64,000 nt of DNA from Lentibacillus sp. Marseille-P4043. GTDB lineage: Bacteria; Bacillota; Bacilli; Bacillales; Amphibacillaceae. Position numbers and translations under genes: made by a program. The DNA is taken from assembly GCF_900258515.1 (NCBI RefSeq), contig NZ_LT984884.1, positions 1,213,290 to 1,277,289 of the forward strand, in the 5' to 3' direction. Positions 30,130 through 40,500 of this stretch are shown piece by piece; position 1 is the stretch's first letter; every line of letters starts with the position of its first letter. The notes under the pieces were generated by a model. The model saw only the letters and a list, made by a program, of their open reading frames with translations, was not told where the DNA came from and made no database searches.

Positions 30130-30771
30130 ATGAAATTTTTTATTGATACGGCAAATATTGACGAGATCCGTGAGGCAAATGCACTAGGAATCTTAGCAGG
30201 TGTTACAACGAACCCAAGCCTTGTTGCAAAAGAAGGTGTTTCTTTCCATGACCGTCTTCGTGAAATAACCAAGGAAGTCTCAGGATCTGTAAGTGCTGAA
30301 GTTATTTCTGAAGATGCAGAAGGTATGATTAAAGAGGGAAAAGAACTAGCAGCAATTGCACCGAATATTACGGTTAAAGTTCCAATGACCCTTGAAGGAT
30401 TAAAGGCGGTAAAAGCGTTTAGCGATGCCAACATTAAAACAAATGTAACCTTAATTTTTAATGCTAACCAAGCATTACTTGCAGCACGTGCAGGAGCAAC
30501 TTACGTCTCACCATTTTTGGGACGTCTAGATGATATTGGCCAAGAAGGAATGAGTTTGGTTGCTACCATTGCTGAAATTTTTGACCGCCACGGTATCGAA
30601 ACAGAAATAATTGCAGCATCCATTCGCCATCCATTGCATGTAACAGACGCAGCATTAAATGGCGCACATATTGCCACTATTCCATATAAAGTATTAGGGC
30701 AACTTGTGAAGCATCCATTAACAGATCAAGGAATAGAAAAATTTCTTGCTGACTGGAATAATCAAAAATAA
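30130..30771 (+). CDS. tal: Transaldolase / fructose-6-phosphate aldolase family
   Basis: Small transaldolase of the pentose phosphate pathway (MipB/TalC type, 213 residues). The Schiff-base Lys is residue 83 in [21 protein letters not shown] near the start and [13 protein letters not shown] are family hallmarks. The start is the ATG at 30130 after AGGGAGGAAC; an in-frame ATG 27 bases earlier overlaps that site. Bacillus subtilis YwjH occupies the same slot between fbaA and murAB. Whether it works as transaldolase or fructose-6-phosphate aldolase cannot be settled by sequence alone. Confidence 0.92.
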   Translation: MKFFIDTANIDEIREANALGILAGVTTNPSLVAKEGVSFHDRLREITKEVSGSVSAEVISEDAEGMIKEGKELAAIAPNITVKVPMTLEGLKAVKAFSDANIKTNVTLIFNANQALLAARAGATYVSPFLGRLDDIGQEGMSLVATIAEIFDRHGIETEIIAASIRHPLHVTDAALNGAHIATIPYKVLGQLVKHPLTDQGIEKFLADWNNQK

Positions 30772-30802
30772 CGCGCATGAAACTGGAAAAAATGTGCAAA
30801 CT

Positions 30803-31037
30803 AAAACAAAAGCGGAAGCGTCCGTTTAACGACGTATGGACTGCGCCCGTGCAACACGGGTGGTTCGGTGATGCTGCGCAAAGCAGCGATCTTAACCGAA
30901 CATTCCTACCGTAGGAGATAAAGGAAACACGGTGAGCGAGAGCGAGGCGATGTTGACTTATCGTACGAAGGCGGGTGTTGGCCACTAGTCGTTGGACGCT
31001 GTAGCTGGACGAAAACAAAAGCGGAAGCGTCCGTTTA
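30803..31037 (+). repeat. Repeat element bounded by 26-bp direct repeats (ACAAAAGCGGAAGCG family)
   Basis: An identical 26-bp string beginning AAAACAAAAGCGGAAGCGTC lies at 30803-30828 and 31012-31037, enclosing about 180 bp. The inside includes short hairpins (CCCGTGCAACACGGG, GCTGCGCAAAGCAGC, CCTACCGTAGG) and no coding potential. A truncated relative is at 25927-26050. It fills most of the tal-murAB gap. Just downstream, GTGTTCAAATGTATTTTTGAACTAC (31073-31097, inverted ends) may be another deleted MITE. Confidence 0.8.
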
Positions 31038-31119
31038 TTCACCACATAGCGCAAGAATAAATTATTTCGTGTGTGTTCAAATGTATTTTTGAACTACTTC
31101 AAAAGGCGGGGTTTTCCAA

Positions 31120-32406
31120 TTGCAAAAAATGTTAGTAGAAGGTGGCCATGTTTTAAATGGCAAAGTGCGAATTAGTGGCGCCAAAAATAGCGCTGTTGCA
31201 CTTTTGCCAGCCGCGATATTGGCCGATTCTGATGTAACAATTGAAGGACTACCAGAAATATCCGATGTTTATACACTAGGAGATCTACTAGAGGAAATTG
31301 GTGGCAAAGTTGAGTGGGATGGTCAAACAGTGCATATTGATCCTGCACAGATGATTTCCATGCCCTTGCCCAACGGAAAAGTGAAGAAGCTTAGGGCGTC
31401 CTATTATTTTATGGGAGCTATGCTTGGAAAATTTAAACAAACGGTCATTGGACTCCCAGGTGGTTGCCATTTAGGACCACGACCAATTGATCAGCATATC
31501 AAAGGCTTTGAAGCTTTAGGTGCCAAAGTTACCAATGAACAAGGTGCCATTTATATTCGGGCTGAGGAACTTACAGGAGCGCGAATTTACTTGGATGTGG
31601 TCAGTGTAGGGGCGACCATTAATATTATGCTTGCAGCCGTTAAAGCTAAAGGAAAAACGATTATTGAAAATGCGGCAAAAGAACCAGAAATTATTGATGT
31701 TGCTACATTACTCACCAATATGGGAGCAAAAATCAAAGGGGTTGGAACGGATGTCATTCGCATTGAAGGCGTTCCACATCTACATGGCTGCAGACATACC
31801 ATTATACCTGACCGAATCGAGGCGGGCACATATGCGATTGCTGCCGCAGCTGCCGGAAATGAGGTTGTCATTGACAATGTTATTTCCCAGCATTTAGAAT
31901 CATTGCTTGCCAAATTGCGTGAAATGGGTGTAACCGTTGAAGAAGGCGAAGAACAACTGTTGATTGCTTCCAAGCAACCATTGAAAAGTGTGGATATAAA
32001 AACATTAGTATATCCAGGCTTTCCAACTGATCTTCAGCAACCATTCACAACATTATTGACAAAAGCAGTTAATACTGGTGTTGTGACAGACACAATTTAT
32101 GCGGCTCGCTTAAAACATATTGACGAATTAAGACGAATGAATGCTATAATAAAGGTGGAAGGTGGATCAGCAATTGTTTCTGGTCCAGTCCAACTTGAAG
32201 GGGCAAGAGTGAAGGCAACTGATTTACGTGCAGGTGCCGCGCTTGTTATTGCCGGCTTGATGGCGAATGGGGTTACTGAAATAACCGGACTTGAGCATAT
32301 TGACCGAGGATATCAAAATATAACAGAAAAACTAATCAACCTCGGTGCAAATGTCTGGCGCGAAGAAATGGATGAACAAGAAATCGAGCAGTTTCAGAAC
32401 TCCTAA
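31120..32406 (+). CDS. murAB: UDP-N-acetylglucosamine 1-carboxyvinyltransferase (MurA paralogue)
   Basis: First committed step of peptidoglycan synthesis: adds enolpyruvate from PEP to UDP-GlcNAc. 428 residues; the fosfomycin-target Cys is residue 116 in [13 protein letters not shown], with [12 protein letters not shown] near the N-terminus binding substrate. The start is TTG at 31120: AAGGCGGGG at 31103-31111 is ideally spaced for it, whereas the ATG three codons later is too far away, and family alignment supports the longer form. Position beside tal and glpX marks it as the MurAB/MurZ copy rather than the main MurAA. Confidence 0.94.
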   Translation: MQKMLVEGGHVLNGKVRISGAKNSAVALLPAAILADSDVTIEGLPEISDVYTLGDLLEEIGGKVEWDGQTVHIDPAQMISMPLPNGKVKKLRASYYFMGAMLGKFKQTVIGLPGGCHLGPRPIDQHIKGFEALGAKVTNEQGAIYIRAEELTGARIYLDVVSVGATINIMLAAVKAKGKTIIENAAKEPEIIDVATLLTNMGAKIKGVGTDVIRIEGVPHLHGCRHTIIPDRIEAGTYAIAAAAAGNEVVIDNVISQHLESLLAKLREMGVTVEEGEEQLLIASKQPLKSVDIKTLVYPGFPTDLQQPFTTLLTKAVNTGVVTDTIYAARLKHIDELRRMNAIIKVEGGSAIVSGPVQLEGARVKATDLRAGAALVIAGLMANGVTEITGLEHIDRGYQNITEKLINLGANVWREEMDEQEIEQFQNS

Positions 32407-32446
32407 AGCAAAAGAGCAAGACCTTTTAAAAACATAAATAGATAAT

Positions 32447-32475
32447 AGCGGGTGTTCAAAACCCGCTTCGCTTTT
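32447..32475 (+). terminator. Hairpin after murAB
   Basis: AGCGGGT at 32447-32453 and ACCCGCT at 32461-32467 form a short stem followed by TCGCTTTT; the T-run is interrupted, so glpX read-through is possible. Confidence 0.55.
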
Positions 32476-32521
32476 CAATATCCATGGGTTGAGAATATTC
32501 TACATTAAGGGGAGAAAAACC

Positions 32522-33490
32522 ATGGAAAGAAGTTTAACAATGGAAATCGTACGTGTAACAGAGGCAGCAGCATTAAAATCAGCTCGTTGGATGGGACGCG
32601 GTAAAAAAGATGAAGCCGATGATGCAGCAACATCAGCTATGCGTGATGTTTTTGATACAATTCCAATGCAAGGTACTGTTGTGATTGGTGAAGGCGAAAT
32701 GGATGAGGCGCCAATGCTTTATATCGGAGAAAAGCTTGGTACTGGTTCCGGTCCCAAAGTTGATGTAGCTGTTGACCCGTTAGAAGGAACAAACATTGTT
32801 GCTCAGGGTACATGGAATGCCCTTGCAGTAATTGCGATAGCAGACCATAAGAAATTACTACATGCACCTGATATGTATATGCAAAAGCTTGCGGTAGGCC
32901 CTGAAGCTGTTGGTAAAGTAGATATAAATGCATCAACACGTGAAAACTTACAAGCTGTGGCAAAGGCAAAAGGCAAAAACATTGAAGATGTAGTAGCTAT
33001 TGTGTTGGACCGTCCTCGACATGCTAAATTAATTGAGGAAATCCGTGAAGCAGGAGCAAGAATTAAATTAATCCCTGACGGCGATGTAGCTGGGGCAATG
33101 AATACAGCATTTGATGATACAGGTGTTGATATTCTTTTTGGAATCGGTGGTGCACCTGAAGGCGTATTATCTGCTGTTGCGTTGAAATGCCTTGGTGGTG
33201 AAATTCAAGGAAAACTTATTCCATCAAACGATGAAGAACGCTCACGCTGTGTAGAAATGGGAATCACAGATTTCGATAAAGTCTTCAAAATGGAAGATTT
33301 CTGTGGTGGAGATGATGCCATTTTTGCTGCAACCGGTGTGACGGATGGAGAACTATTAAAAGGCGTTCAGTTCAAAGGCGCCAAAGCAACAACGCAAACG
33401 GTTGTAATGCGCGCCAAAAGTGGAACAGTTCGTTTTATCGATGGCGATCACAGCTTAAAGAAAAAACCAAACCTCGTAATGAAACCTTAA
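32522..33490 (+). CDS. glpX: Class II fructose-1,6-bisphosphatase GlpX
   Basis: Gluconeogenic phosphatase removing the 1-phosphate of fructose 1,6-bisphosphate. 322 residues; acidic metal-binding motifs [11 protein letters not shown] and [11 protein letters not shown] are intact, with [11 protein letters not shown] following. The start is the ATG at 32522 after AAGGGGAG. It belongs to the GlpX family, in the ywjI slot between murAB and rho. Pairing with fbaA upstream suggests a gluconeogenic role here. Confidence 0.95.
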   Translation: MERSLTMEIVRVTEAAALKSARWMGRGKKDEADDAATSAMRDVFDTIPMQGTVVIGEGEMDEAPMLYIGEKLGTGSGPKVDVAVDPLEGTNIVAQGTWNALAVIAIADHKKLLHAPDMYMQKLAVGPEAVGKVDINASTRENLQAVAKAKGKNIEDVVAIVLDRPRHAKLIEEIREAGARIKLIPDGDVAGAMNTAFDDTGVDILFGIGGAPEGVLSAVALKCLGGEIQGKLIPSNDEERSRCVEMGITDFDKVFKMEDFCGGDDAIFAATGVTDGELLKGVQFKGAKATTQTVVMRAKSGTVRFIDGDHSLKKKPNLVMKP

Positions 33491-33500
33491 CCCAACAAGT

Positions 33501-33535
33501 AAAAAGGAAGCCATTTTACGTTTGGCTTCCTTTTC
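33501..33535 (+). terminator. Rho-independent terminator after glpX
   Basis: AAAAGGAAGCCA and TTGGCTTCCTTTT pair around a short loop and end in T-rich sequence. Confidence 0.88.
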
Positions 33536-33903
33536 TATTAAATTCTCAAGCGCATTTTATAAAAATAGAGTTGAATATTACGATTGAAAAAGGTAATATT
33601 GTAGATGTTTAATAATAGTAAAGAATGGCTAATATAATTGATATACAACAAACTTCTATTCTAGCTTCCGACAATTCTTCATTTCAAAGGCATATCTTCA
33701 AAAAGAAGAAGAAATCTCAAGGAAAAACAATGATCAAGTCAGTCGGTCAATAGTGTTAATCACTGTTTATAAATTAAGAAATGAAAGTAAAGAAAACGTT
33801 TGAGTGAAAGTTACATTTTACTTATCTATTGTTTTAATGAAATTATCTCAGATTATATTTTTAACAAATTGCAAGATGAAAAATGAATAGGCGTGGTGAT
33901 GGA
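33536..33903 (+). promoter_or_regulatory. A+T-rich leader region of rho
   Basis: About 370 bases without a gene. The only promoter-like pair seen is TTGTTT (33829-33834) and TTATAT (33853-33858), 18 bp apart, about 46 bases before the rho start. Long untranslated regions are usual before rho because it autoregulates, but no specific structure was found. Confidence 0.3.
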
Positions 33904-35184
33904 ATGGCAACATTAACAATTTCTCATTTAGAGACACTTACATTAAAAGAAATTTATGCACTAGCAAAGGAATATAAAGTATCCTACTATGCAAAACTAA
34001 CTAAACGTGAACTTATTTTTGCCATCTTAAAGGCTCAGGCGGAAAAAGACGGATATTTGTTTATGGACGGTATTTTAGAAATTATTCCATCTGAAGGATT
34101 TGGCTTCTTAAGACCGATTAATTATTCCCCTAGTGCGGAGGATATCTACATTTCGGCTTCACAAATTCGTCGTTTTGACTTGCGTAATGGCGATAAAGTT
34201 TCTGGAAAGGTCCGTCCTCCAAAAGAAAACGAACGCTACTACGGATTATTACATGTAGATGCTGTCAATGGGGAAGACCCTGATTCTGCAAAGGAACGTG
34301 TTCATTTTCCGGCATTAACAGCATTGTATCCGGATCGATTAATGAATTTAGAAACAGGTACAAAAAAATTATCTACTAGAATTATTGATTTAATGACTCC
34401 AGTCGGTTTTGGTCAACGCGGATTAATTGTTGCACCGCCAAAAGCAGGAAAAACAATGCTGTTAAAAGAAATTGCCAACAGTATTTCGGAAAACCATCCT
34501 GAAGCAAAATTAATTATTTTATTAGTGGACGAGCGACCAGAAGAAGTAACGGATATTGAACGATCCGTGCATGCAGATGTAGATGTTGTCAGCTCGACAT
34601 TTGATGAGGTTCCAGAAAGTCATATTAAGGTATCAGAACTCGTGTTAGAACGAGCGATGCGCCTTGTTGAGCATAAACGTGATGTGATTGTCTTAATGGA
34701 TAGTATTACAAGGCTGGCACGTGCGTATAATCTGGTTATTCCTCCAAGTGGCAGAACACTTTCCGGCGGGATTGACCCAGCCGCATTTCACAGACCGAAA
34801 CGTTTCTTCGGTGCAGCACGAAATATTGAAGAAGGCGGTAGTTTCACCGTTTTAGCAACTGCCTTAGTTGATACAGGATCACGTATGGATGATGTTATTT
34901 ATGAAGAATTTAAGGGTACAGGAAATATGGAATTGCATCTAGACCGCAATTTGGCAGAAAGAAGAATTTTCCCAGCGATCGATATTTTGCGGTCTGGAAC
35001 ACGAAAAGAAGAATTACTTGTTCCCAAAACGCATCTTGATAAGATATGGGCGATTCGTAAAACGATGCAAGATTCCAATGACTTTCTTGATCGCTTCTTG
35101 AAACGTTTGAAAGCATCGAAAACCAACGAAGAATTTTTTGAGCAATTAGAAGAGGATATGAAGCGACGAGGAACGAAACGATAA
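33904..35184 (+). CDS. rho: Transcription termination factor Rho
   Basis: Hexameric RNA helicase that ends transcription and curbs antisense RNA. 426 residues. N-terminal helix bundle (about 1-50, [33 protein letters not shown]), cold-shock RNA-binding domain ([22 protein letters not shown]), Walker [10 protein letters not shown] near 178-186 and Walker [10 protein letters not shown]. The start [10 protein letters not shown] at 33904 aligns with other bacillar Rho proteins; an ATG 21 bases earlier is possible, and neither has a strong ribosome site. Conserved order with rpmE and tdk. Confidence 0.95.
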   Translation: MATLTISHLETLTLKEIYALAKEYKVSYYAKLTKRELIFAILKAQAEKDGYLFMDGILEIIPSEGFGFLRPINYSPSAEDIYISASQIRRFDLRNGDKVSGKVRPPKENERYYGLLHVDAVNGEDPDSAKERVHFPALTALYPDRLMNLETGTKKLSTRIIDLMTPVGFGQRGLIVAPPKAGKTMLLKEIANSISENHPEAKLIILLVDERPEEVTDIERSVHADVDVVSSTFDEVPESHIKVSELVLERAMRLVEHKRDVIVLMDSITRLARAYNLVIPPSGRTLSGGIDPAAFHRPKRFFGAARNIEEGGSFTVLATALVDTGSRMDDVIYEEFKGTGNMELHLDRNLAERRIFPAIDILRSGTRKEELLVPKTHLDKIWAIRKTMQDSNDFLDRFLKRLKASKTNEEFFEQLEEDMKRRGTKR

Positions 35185-35193
35185 GTAAATATA

Positions 35194-35248
35194 ACCAGTG
35201 AGTGCTTACCCTATTGCAATCAAAAGCACACACTGGTATAATCTTTTT
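35194..35248 (+). terminator. Terminator after rho
   Basis: ACCAGTGAGTGCTT at 35194-35207 pairs with AAGCACACACTGGT at 35224-35237 with one mismatch; ATAATCTTTTT follows. Confidence 0.75.
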
Positions 35249-35338
35249 ATGTGAGTTTAGATAAGGTTTTTATACCTATGACGGCTCTTACAATAACTCT
35301 GTTTCTAATGGACTCAGGGCAAAAAGGAGTGGAAAGAC

Positions 35339-35584
35339 ATGAAAAAGGATATCCATCCAGAGTACAGAAAAGTTGTATTTCTTGATACAAGCTCAGACTT
35401 TAAATTCTTGAGTGGCTCAACACAAACTTCAGAAGAAACAATTGAGTGGGAAGATGGTAACACATACCCATTAATTAAAGTTGAGATCAGCTCAGATTCA
35501 CACCCATTCTACACAGGTAAACAAAAAGCTGACAAAGTCGGTGGCCGCGTAGACCGATTCAAGAAAAAATATAATATGAAGTAA
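35339..35584 (+). CDS. rpmE2: Ribosomal protein L31, type B (zinc-independent)
   Basis: 81-residue large-subunit ribosomal protein. It is the type B form: the CxxC zinc ligands of type A L31 are absent (there is no Cys at all) and the chain has the longer C-terminus with HPFYTGKQK and [11 protein letters not shown]. In Bacillus subtilis the rho-tdk slot holds the type A gene rpmE, and the type B gene (ytiA) is elsewhere and Zur-controlled. Here the zinc-free version occupies the housekeeping slot, so the cell may rely on it at all times. I saw no clear Zur box upstream. Ribosome site AGGAGTGG precedes the ATG. Confidence 0.94.
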   Translation: MKKDIHPEYRKVVFLDTSSDFKFLSGSTQTSEETIEWEDGNTYPLIKVEISSDSHPFYTGKQKADKVGGRVDRFKKKYNMK

Positions 35585-35589
35585 AAAGT

Positions 35590-35731
35590 GGAGCCGACCG
35601 GTTAGGGGCGAAACTAACTTTTTAAAAAAGAATGTTCGACTATGAATACCACGTTCAGTGGCAACATCGAACAAACCTACATCCCGTAGGCGCAAAAACA
35701 GGCAAATTGTCTAAACGTTGCCTGTTTTTTT
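35590..35731 (+). ncRNA. Multi-hairpin structured segment ending in a strong terminator
   Basis: Downstream of rpmE2 four pairings occur in order. GGTTAG/CTAAC with TTTTT (35600-35623) is first. ATGTTCGA pairs with TCGAACA and encloses CCACGTTCAGTGG (about 35632-35674). Then CCTACATCCCGTAGG (35676-35690). Last, AACAGGCAA/TTGCCTGTT with a seven-T run (35697-35731). This may be the rpmE2 3' region, a separate small RNA, or a tdk leader. No known RNA family is recognised. Confidence 0.45.
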
Positions 35732-35799
35732 ACTTTTATAATACAAAAGATTAATAATAGCTGATTTCTAAAAGTGGTTTGTTTAGAATTAAGACGTAA

Positions 35800-36030
35800 A
35801 AACAAGTTAGAAGCTCTGAGCAGCCAGAATACACGTAGACTCCTTGAAAAAGGGAAATCGCTTTTTCTGCGTGCGATGCATCGCTGACGAAGCCTTCCTT
35901 GTCCTGCGGGAATAGTGGCTAATGTGAGACCCCACAGCGAGGTACGAGCGAGGAGGCTCACGGGTCACCCGCGGAAAGCGAAGTGTATTCTGGCTGCGGT
36001 TTAAATAACGATAAATTTTACGTAAAGAGC
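35800..36030. repeat. Modular repeat copy before tdk
   Basis: Contains AGAATACACGTAGACTCCTT, the nested module with CTGCGTGCGATGCATCGCTG, CCTGCGGGAATAGTGG, GTGAGACCCCACAGCGAGG, GAGGAGGCTCACGGG, and the core CGGAAAGCGAAGTGTATTC. Related to the blocks near 19310-19510 and 26212-26732. No gene is present between rpmE2 and tdk. Confidence 0.8.
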
Positions 36031-36118
36031 CATAATACAAAAGATAAATGATATATTTTGCAAAATTAGTGGTAAAACTACTACATATGTAAACCGCTAA
36101 GAAGGGAGAGACCCGCAT

Positions 36119-36739
36119 ATGTATGTAATGAAACAAAATGGTTGGGTAGAAGTAATTTGTGGCAGTATGTTTTCTGGCAAATCAGAGGAATTAATTCGTC
36201 GGGTCCGTAGAGCAACATATGGTAATCTGTCTGTACGTGTGTTTAAACCGGCAATTGATAACCGTTATGATGATGAATCGGTTGTTTCCCATAACGGCTC
36301 AACAACAATAGCCCGCCCTATTAAAAATTCTGCTGAAATCTTGGAACACATTAACGGAAATATTGATGTCATTGGAATAGATGAAGTGCAATTCTTTGAT
36401 GAGGAAATTGTTGAAGTTGCTGAGGAGCTAGCGAATAAAGGAATTCGTATCATCATTGCTGGATTAGACACCGATTTTCGTGGAGAACCATTTGGACCAA
36501 TGCCTAAATTAATGGCATTAAGTGAATCTGTTTCAAAATTAAATGCTATTTGCCCAATTTGCGGCTCTCCTGCAAGCCGAACACAGCGTTTAATTAATGG
36601 AAAGCCAGCATCTTATGATGATCCAATTATTTTAGTTGGGGCATCCGAATCATATGAACCAAGATGCCGCCATCATCATGAAGTTCCGAATAAACCGAGT
36701 AACAAAATATTAAAACACTTAGCTAAATTATCGAAGTAA
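36119..36739 (+). CDS. tdk: Thymidine kinase
   Basis: Salvage enzyme phosphorylating thymidine. 206 residues, type II tetrameric kinase: P-loop [10 protein letters not shown] at 15-24, Walker B-like GIDEVQFF with catalytic Glu 89, and a zinc site with CPIC (145-148) and CRHHH (183-187). The ATG at 36119 follows GAAGGGAGAG at the right spacing; a second ATG at codon 4 is less well placed. In Bacillus subtilis prfA follows soon after tdk; here a roughly 26-kb secretion and toxin locus separates them. Confidence 0.96.
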   Translation: MYVMKQNGWVEVICGSMFSGKSEELIRRVRRATYGNLSVRVFKPAIDNRYDDESVVSHNGSTTIARPIKNSAEILEHINGNIDVIGIDEVQFFDEEIVEVAEELANKGIRIIIAGLDTDFRGEPFGPMPKLMALSESVSKLNAICPICGSPASRTQRLINGKPASYDDPIILVGASESYEPRCRHHHEVPNKPSNKILKHLAKLSK

Positions 36740-36768
36740 AAAGAACGCCTATAAAGCGTTCTTTTTTT
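36738..36768 (+). terminator. Rho-independent terminator after tdk
   Basis: AAAGAACGC pairs with GCGTTCTTT around CTATAAA, followed by a seven-T run. Confidence 0.92.
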
Positions 36769-36992
36769 GTTAGGCAAAAATTCCGTGAAGTTTTAATTGT
36801 CCAGATTAGAACATTGCCCCTCAAACGTCATCCTCCCAATTTGCCCATTTTCAAAATCTATAGTCACAAAGTCACGGGAAAGCCACGAAGAAAATAGTAG
36901 GTATTATTAATCAAATTTTGGTTTAGGTTATTTTTTCTAAACATTTCATAGGTATTATTTACTAATTATCAAAAAAGTCAATAAAGTCAGTG

Positions 36993-37021
36993 TTGACAGG
37001 GTAAAATTTGGTCATTAGGAT
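36993..37021 (+). promoter_or_regulatory. Promoter of the type VII secretion operon
   Basis: TTGACA at 36993-36998 and TAGGAT at 37016-37021 with exact 17-bp spacing, 84 bases before esxA. The rest of 36769-37105 is A+T-rich with no gene. Confidence 0.68.
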
Positions 37022-37105
37022 TAAATAAGAAGAGGGTTAAAAACAGTTTAAACAGTTCGTTTTTACCTCAGCGTGTAATCATTTTTATTAAGGGAGATGA
37101 AGCAT

Positions 37106-37402
37106 ATGGCAGGACAAATTCGTATGACGCCAGAGGAACTTCAGGCAAAAGCGAAACGTTATGGTCAAAGTTCACAACAAATCGAACAAATTCTTCGAGA
37201 CCTATCCGGCTTACAAGAAGAATTAAGAGGAGAATGGGAAGGACGTGCTTTTGAACGATTCGACGACCAGTTCAGAGAATTGAAACCAAGAGTACAAGAT
37301 TTTTCTCAGTTAATGCAGGATATTGAAATGCAATTAACCAAAACAGCTGAAGCAGTGGCTCAACAAGATGAAGCTTTATCACAAAATTTTGGTCTTAGAT
37401 AA
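37106..37402 (+). CDS. esxA: WXG100 secreted protein EsxA
   Basis: Small helical-hairpin substrate and core part of the type VII secretion system. 98 residues with the W-x-G turn as GEWEGRAF (Trp 44, Gly 46) between two amphipathic helices. The start is the ATG at 37106 (MAGQIRMTPEEL) after AGGGAGATG; an ATG nine bases earlier overlaps that site. First gene of the operon, with its own promoter and followed by a large hairpin that probably raises EsxA output over the downstream machinery. Similar to Bacillus YukE and staphylococcal EsxA. Confidence 0.95.
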   Translation: MAGQIRMTPEELQAKAKRYGQSSQQIEQILRDLSGLQEELRGEWEGRAFERFDDQFRELKPRVQDFSQLMQDIEMQLTKTAEAVAQQDEALSQNFGLR

Positions 37403-37456
37403 TAGACTTATATTTGAGCTGACTAAGTGAATTCGTGTTATTCGTCATTCTTCATT

Positions 37457-37492
37457 ACATGAGCTACACGACAATTGTTGTGTAGCTCATGT
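37457..37492 (+). terminator. Long hairpin between esxA and esaA
   Basis: A 36-base near-perfect palindrome (ACATGAGCTACAC on the left, GTGTAGCTCATGT on the right, wobble pair and ACAATTGT in the centre). The T-run is weak (TTCATT), which fits a partial terminator or an mRNA-stabilising stem after the abundant esxA message. Confidence 0.7.
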
Positions 37493-37584
37493 TCATTAAA
37501 TTGCTCTCTCTCCTTATGTTTTCATTCAATATTTAGTATGGACTTATTAATTATTATATAAAGAATTAGCAGGAGTTGTGGTAA

Positions 37585-40500
37585 ATGAAAAAAGGGTATA
37601 AGGGAATAATACTATTTCTGATTTTAATGATCGCACTAGCTTCAGGGTTATCTTATTTATCATTAGATCATGTGACAAAGACAAAGAATAGTAAAGATGT
37701 TCAGACGATGTCGGTTGCTTTGGTGAATGAAGACGAAGGTGCAACTTTTAATAACGATGATTTATCGTTCGGTAAGGCATTTGTCAAAAGTTTAGATAAG
37801 AATAATGAACATGACTGGTATGTTGTCAGTCGTGGTGTTGCGGAGAATGGTCTTGAACAAAATACATACGATATGATGATCGTTATTCCGAATGATTTCT
37901 CGGAAAAAGCGTTGTCGATAAGTTCAGAGTCTCCGGAGCATGTTGTTCTAAATTATAAAATAAATGCGTCTGGTAATGAGGATTTTCAAGCAGAAGCGGA
38001 GAAGACAGCCAGTTCGGTACTAAATGACTTTAACCGCCGAATCATTGATGTATATTTTGCAAGTGTTATTGGCAATTTACAGGAAGCTCAAGATAACATT
38101 AATGAGGTTGTAGAAGAAGAGGCATTATACACGAATACATATAACAACGCAATACACAGTCCTCTTGCCAATTATACGGATCGGTTTCGTAATGTAAAAA
38201 ATAGTACCGAGGTATCAAAAGATAGTTTCAGTGGTTTTGAGGAAACATTGGATACGTTTGATGACCAGTTAAATCAAGATGCAGAAATGAGTCAAGACTA
38301 TTTATCTAGCATGGATGAAACGTCAAATTTGCTAGAATCGAATAGTGTTTTGTCGATGAATTTTCTTGATCAATTGTATCAATTAGAAGACGGATTAACT
38401 AGTGAAGATGTTGATGAGCAGCTTGAGAAGCTATTGTTTGCTAACAATATGATTAATCAACAATTTCAGCGAAGTGAGGATGATGCAGCTACGATTGTGT
38501 CGAATACTGTAGCTTTAAAAACGTACTTGGAATCCTCACTTAAAGATGTTGAAAAAGCACATGAAAATGTAAATGAAAAATTAAATTCGGATTTGCGGTC
38601 AAAAGTTGAGGACCGGTTAACAACGGTGTTTGACGATGCATTTAATGGCAACTTAATAAACTTGGATGCACTGTTTGAGGAATCCGATGAAAATTCCAGA
38701 TTACGTATGAATGAGCAAATTGATAACCTTCCAACATTGAGCGAGGAAGATATTGTTGATTTAGGTTTATCGTATGAGACGACGACAGAGTTGAAAAATG
38801 TGCTTGCGGTAACAGATAAGTATACGAAAGAGTTTGGTTATACACCAGAACAAACTGGTGAGGCCACCCAATTAACACAAGAGATTAATCAATTAAGGGA
38901 ACATTTGACTAGAAAAGGTGTGACAGCTACTGACTCAGTGATGTTGCCAAAGACAAACAGTGAAGGAAAAGGCCAGCTGTTCAAATTGAATATCCCTGAT
39001 GAATATGAGTTGCAATACGTCTCATTGAAATTGCCAAATGAGGAAGAGGCGAAAAATTATACAAATCTAATAGATAATCATAATCAGGTGGTTTTACCGG
39101 GATTTGGAGAAGGGAAATTCACTGTTAAAGTTACCCTTAAACTTAAGAGTGATAAAAGCCTCATCAACATACTACAACCTGTGACGTGGAGTTGGGACTT
39201 GGAACCCACGGATAGCGGAGAAGTTGATACTCCGGAATATGCCGCTGTAGAGTTACCGAACACACCGTTAACTGCCAGTATGAGTACGGATAAATCCGCT
39301 GATACAAGTGATGACAGTAAACGTGAAACAGATGCAGAGGAGCAAACAGCAGAGCAGACTGAAAAACAAATAAATGAGCGAGTTGAAAACAAACAAACAA
39401 ATAAAGAATCAGATGAAAGCAATTCTGAGAAACAGAAAATTACAGACCAAAAAAATGAAACAGAGAAACCTGAAAATGCCCAAGATGCTAAACAAGATGA
39501 TAGTGATACACCAGAACAAGTCGAAATAGTCGACCATCATATTCATCATGAAGTAATGTCACCAGAAATTGATGAGGGAACAGAAAACTTAGTAAATGCA
39601 GTGTTCAACACCATAAGTCCGTATCAAAAATTGTTGTCATTGTATGAGATGTATTTTGGATTTGATTTAAAATGTAGTAAAGATAACTGCTCGAATATAC
39701 ACGAAACACTAAGTGAAGATACATCATTAAAAGAAATGGCAACTGATTCATCACTTTACACGTTATTTAATGAAAACAATATCGGCAAATTGTTGGCAAA
39801 ACAAGTGGCAGACGATGTCACAGATGAAATCCGCCAACCATTAGAACGTCTGCAGAAACAAATAGGTACATTCCAACAACACGTTAAACAGGCAAATCAA
39901 GATGCTGATCAGCTTGTAGACCAGGTTGTTGAAACGAAAGAGCAAGCTGCTGTCTTAAATGAAAGTCTGGCTAGAACGCTTGCAAATGTTGCTAAGTGGC
40001 GCGAGAAGAGTTTGAATCTAGTCGACCAACAAACGGAAATTCAAGCGAATAACGATGAAGAAAAAACTGCTATTATGACATTGGGAAATGCATTTCAGCC
40101 ACTATTAGCGTCGAGTCAATCACTTGCAGATCAAGCGCAATCAAATCTTAACGCTGCTGAACATGTCTATAAAACTTTTGATCGAATCGATGATCAGGCA
40201 AGTTCCATTCAGGATAGTGGAACGACTTTGGTTAGTAAGGCAGAAGAACTATCAACCAACATGACGAATAATTTACTAGAAGATCAGGAGTTTGCAGAAA
40301 ATTTTGCTGACGTTCTTGCAAATAGCCGAATTGGTGATAGACAGAATGAGGATCTATACGATTTCTTATCCAATCCTGTACAAACTAAAAACAATGGAAC
40401 AATCGCTGCTGGTGATAAATTCACGCCATACTTTGTAGTGTTAGTTTGCTTTATTATTGCTTTATTTACAGCATATGTGATTTCGATGAGCAATCAAAGA

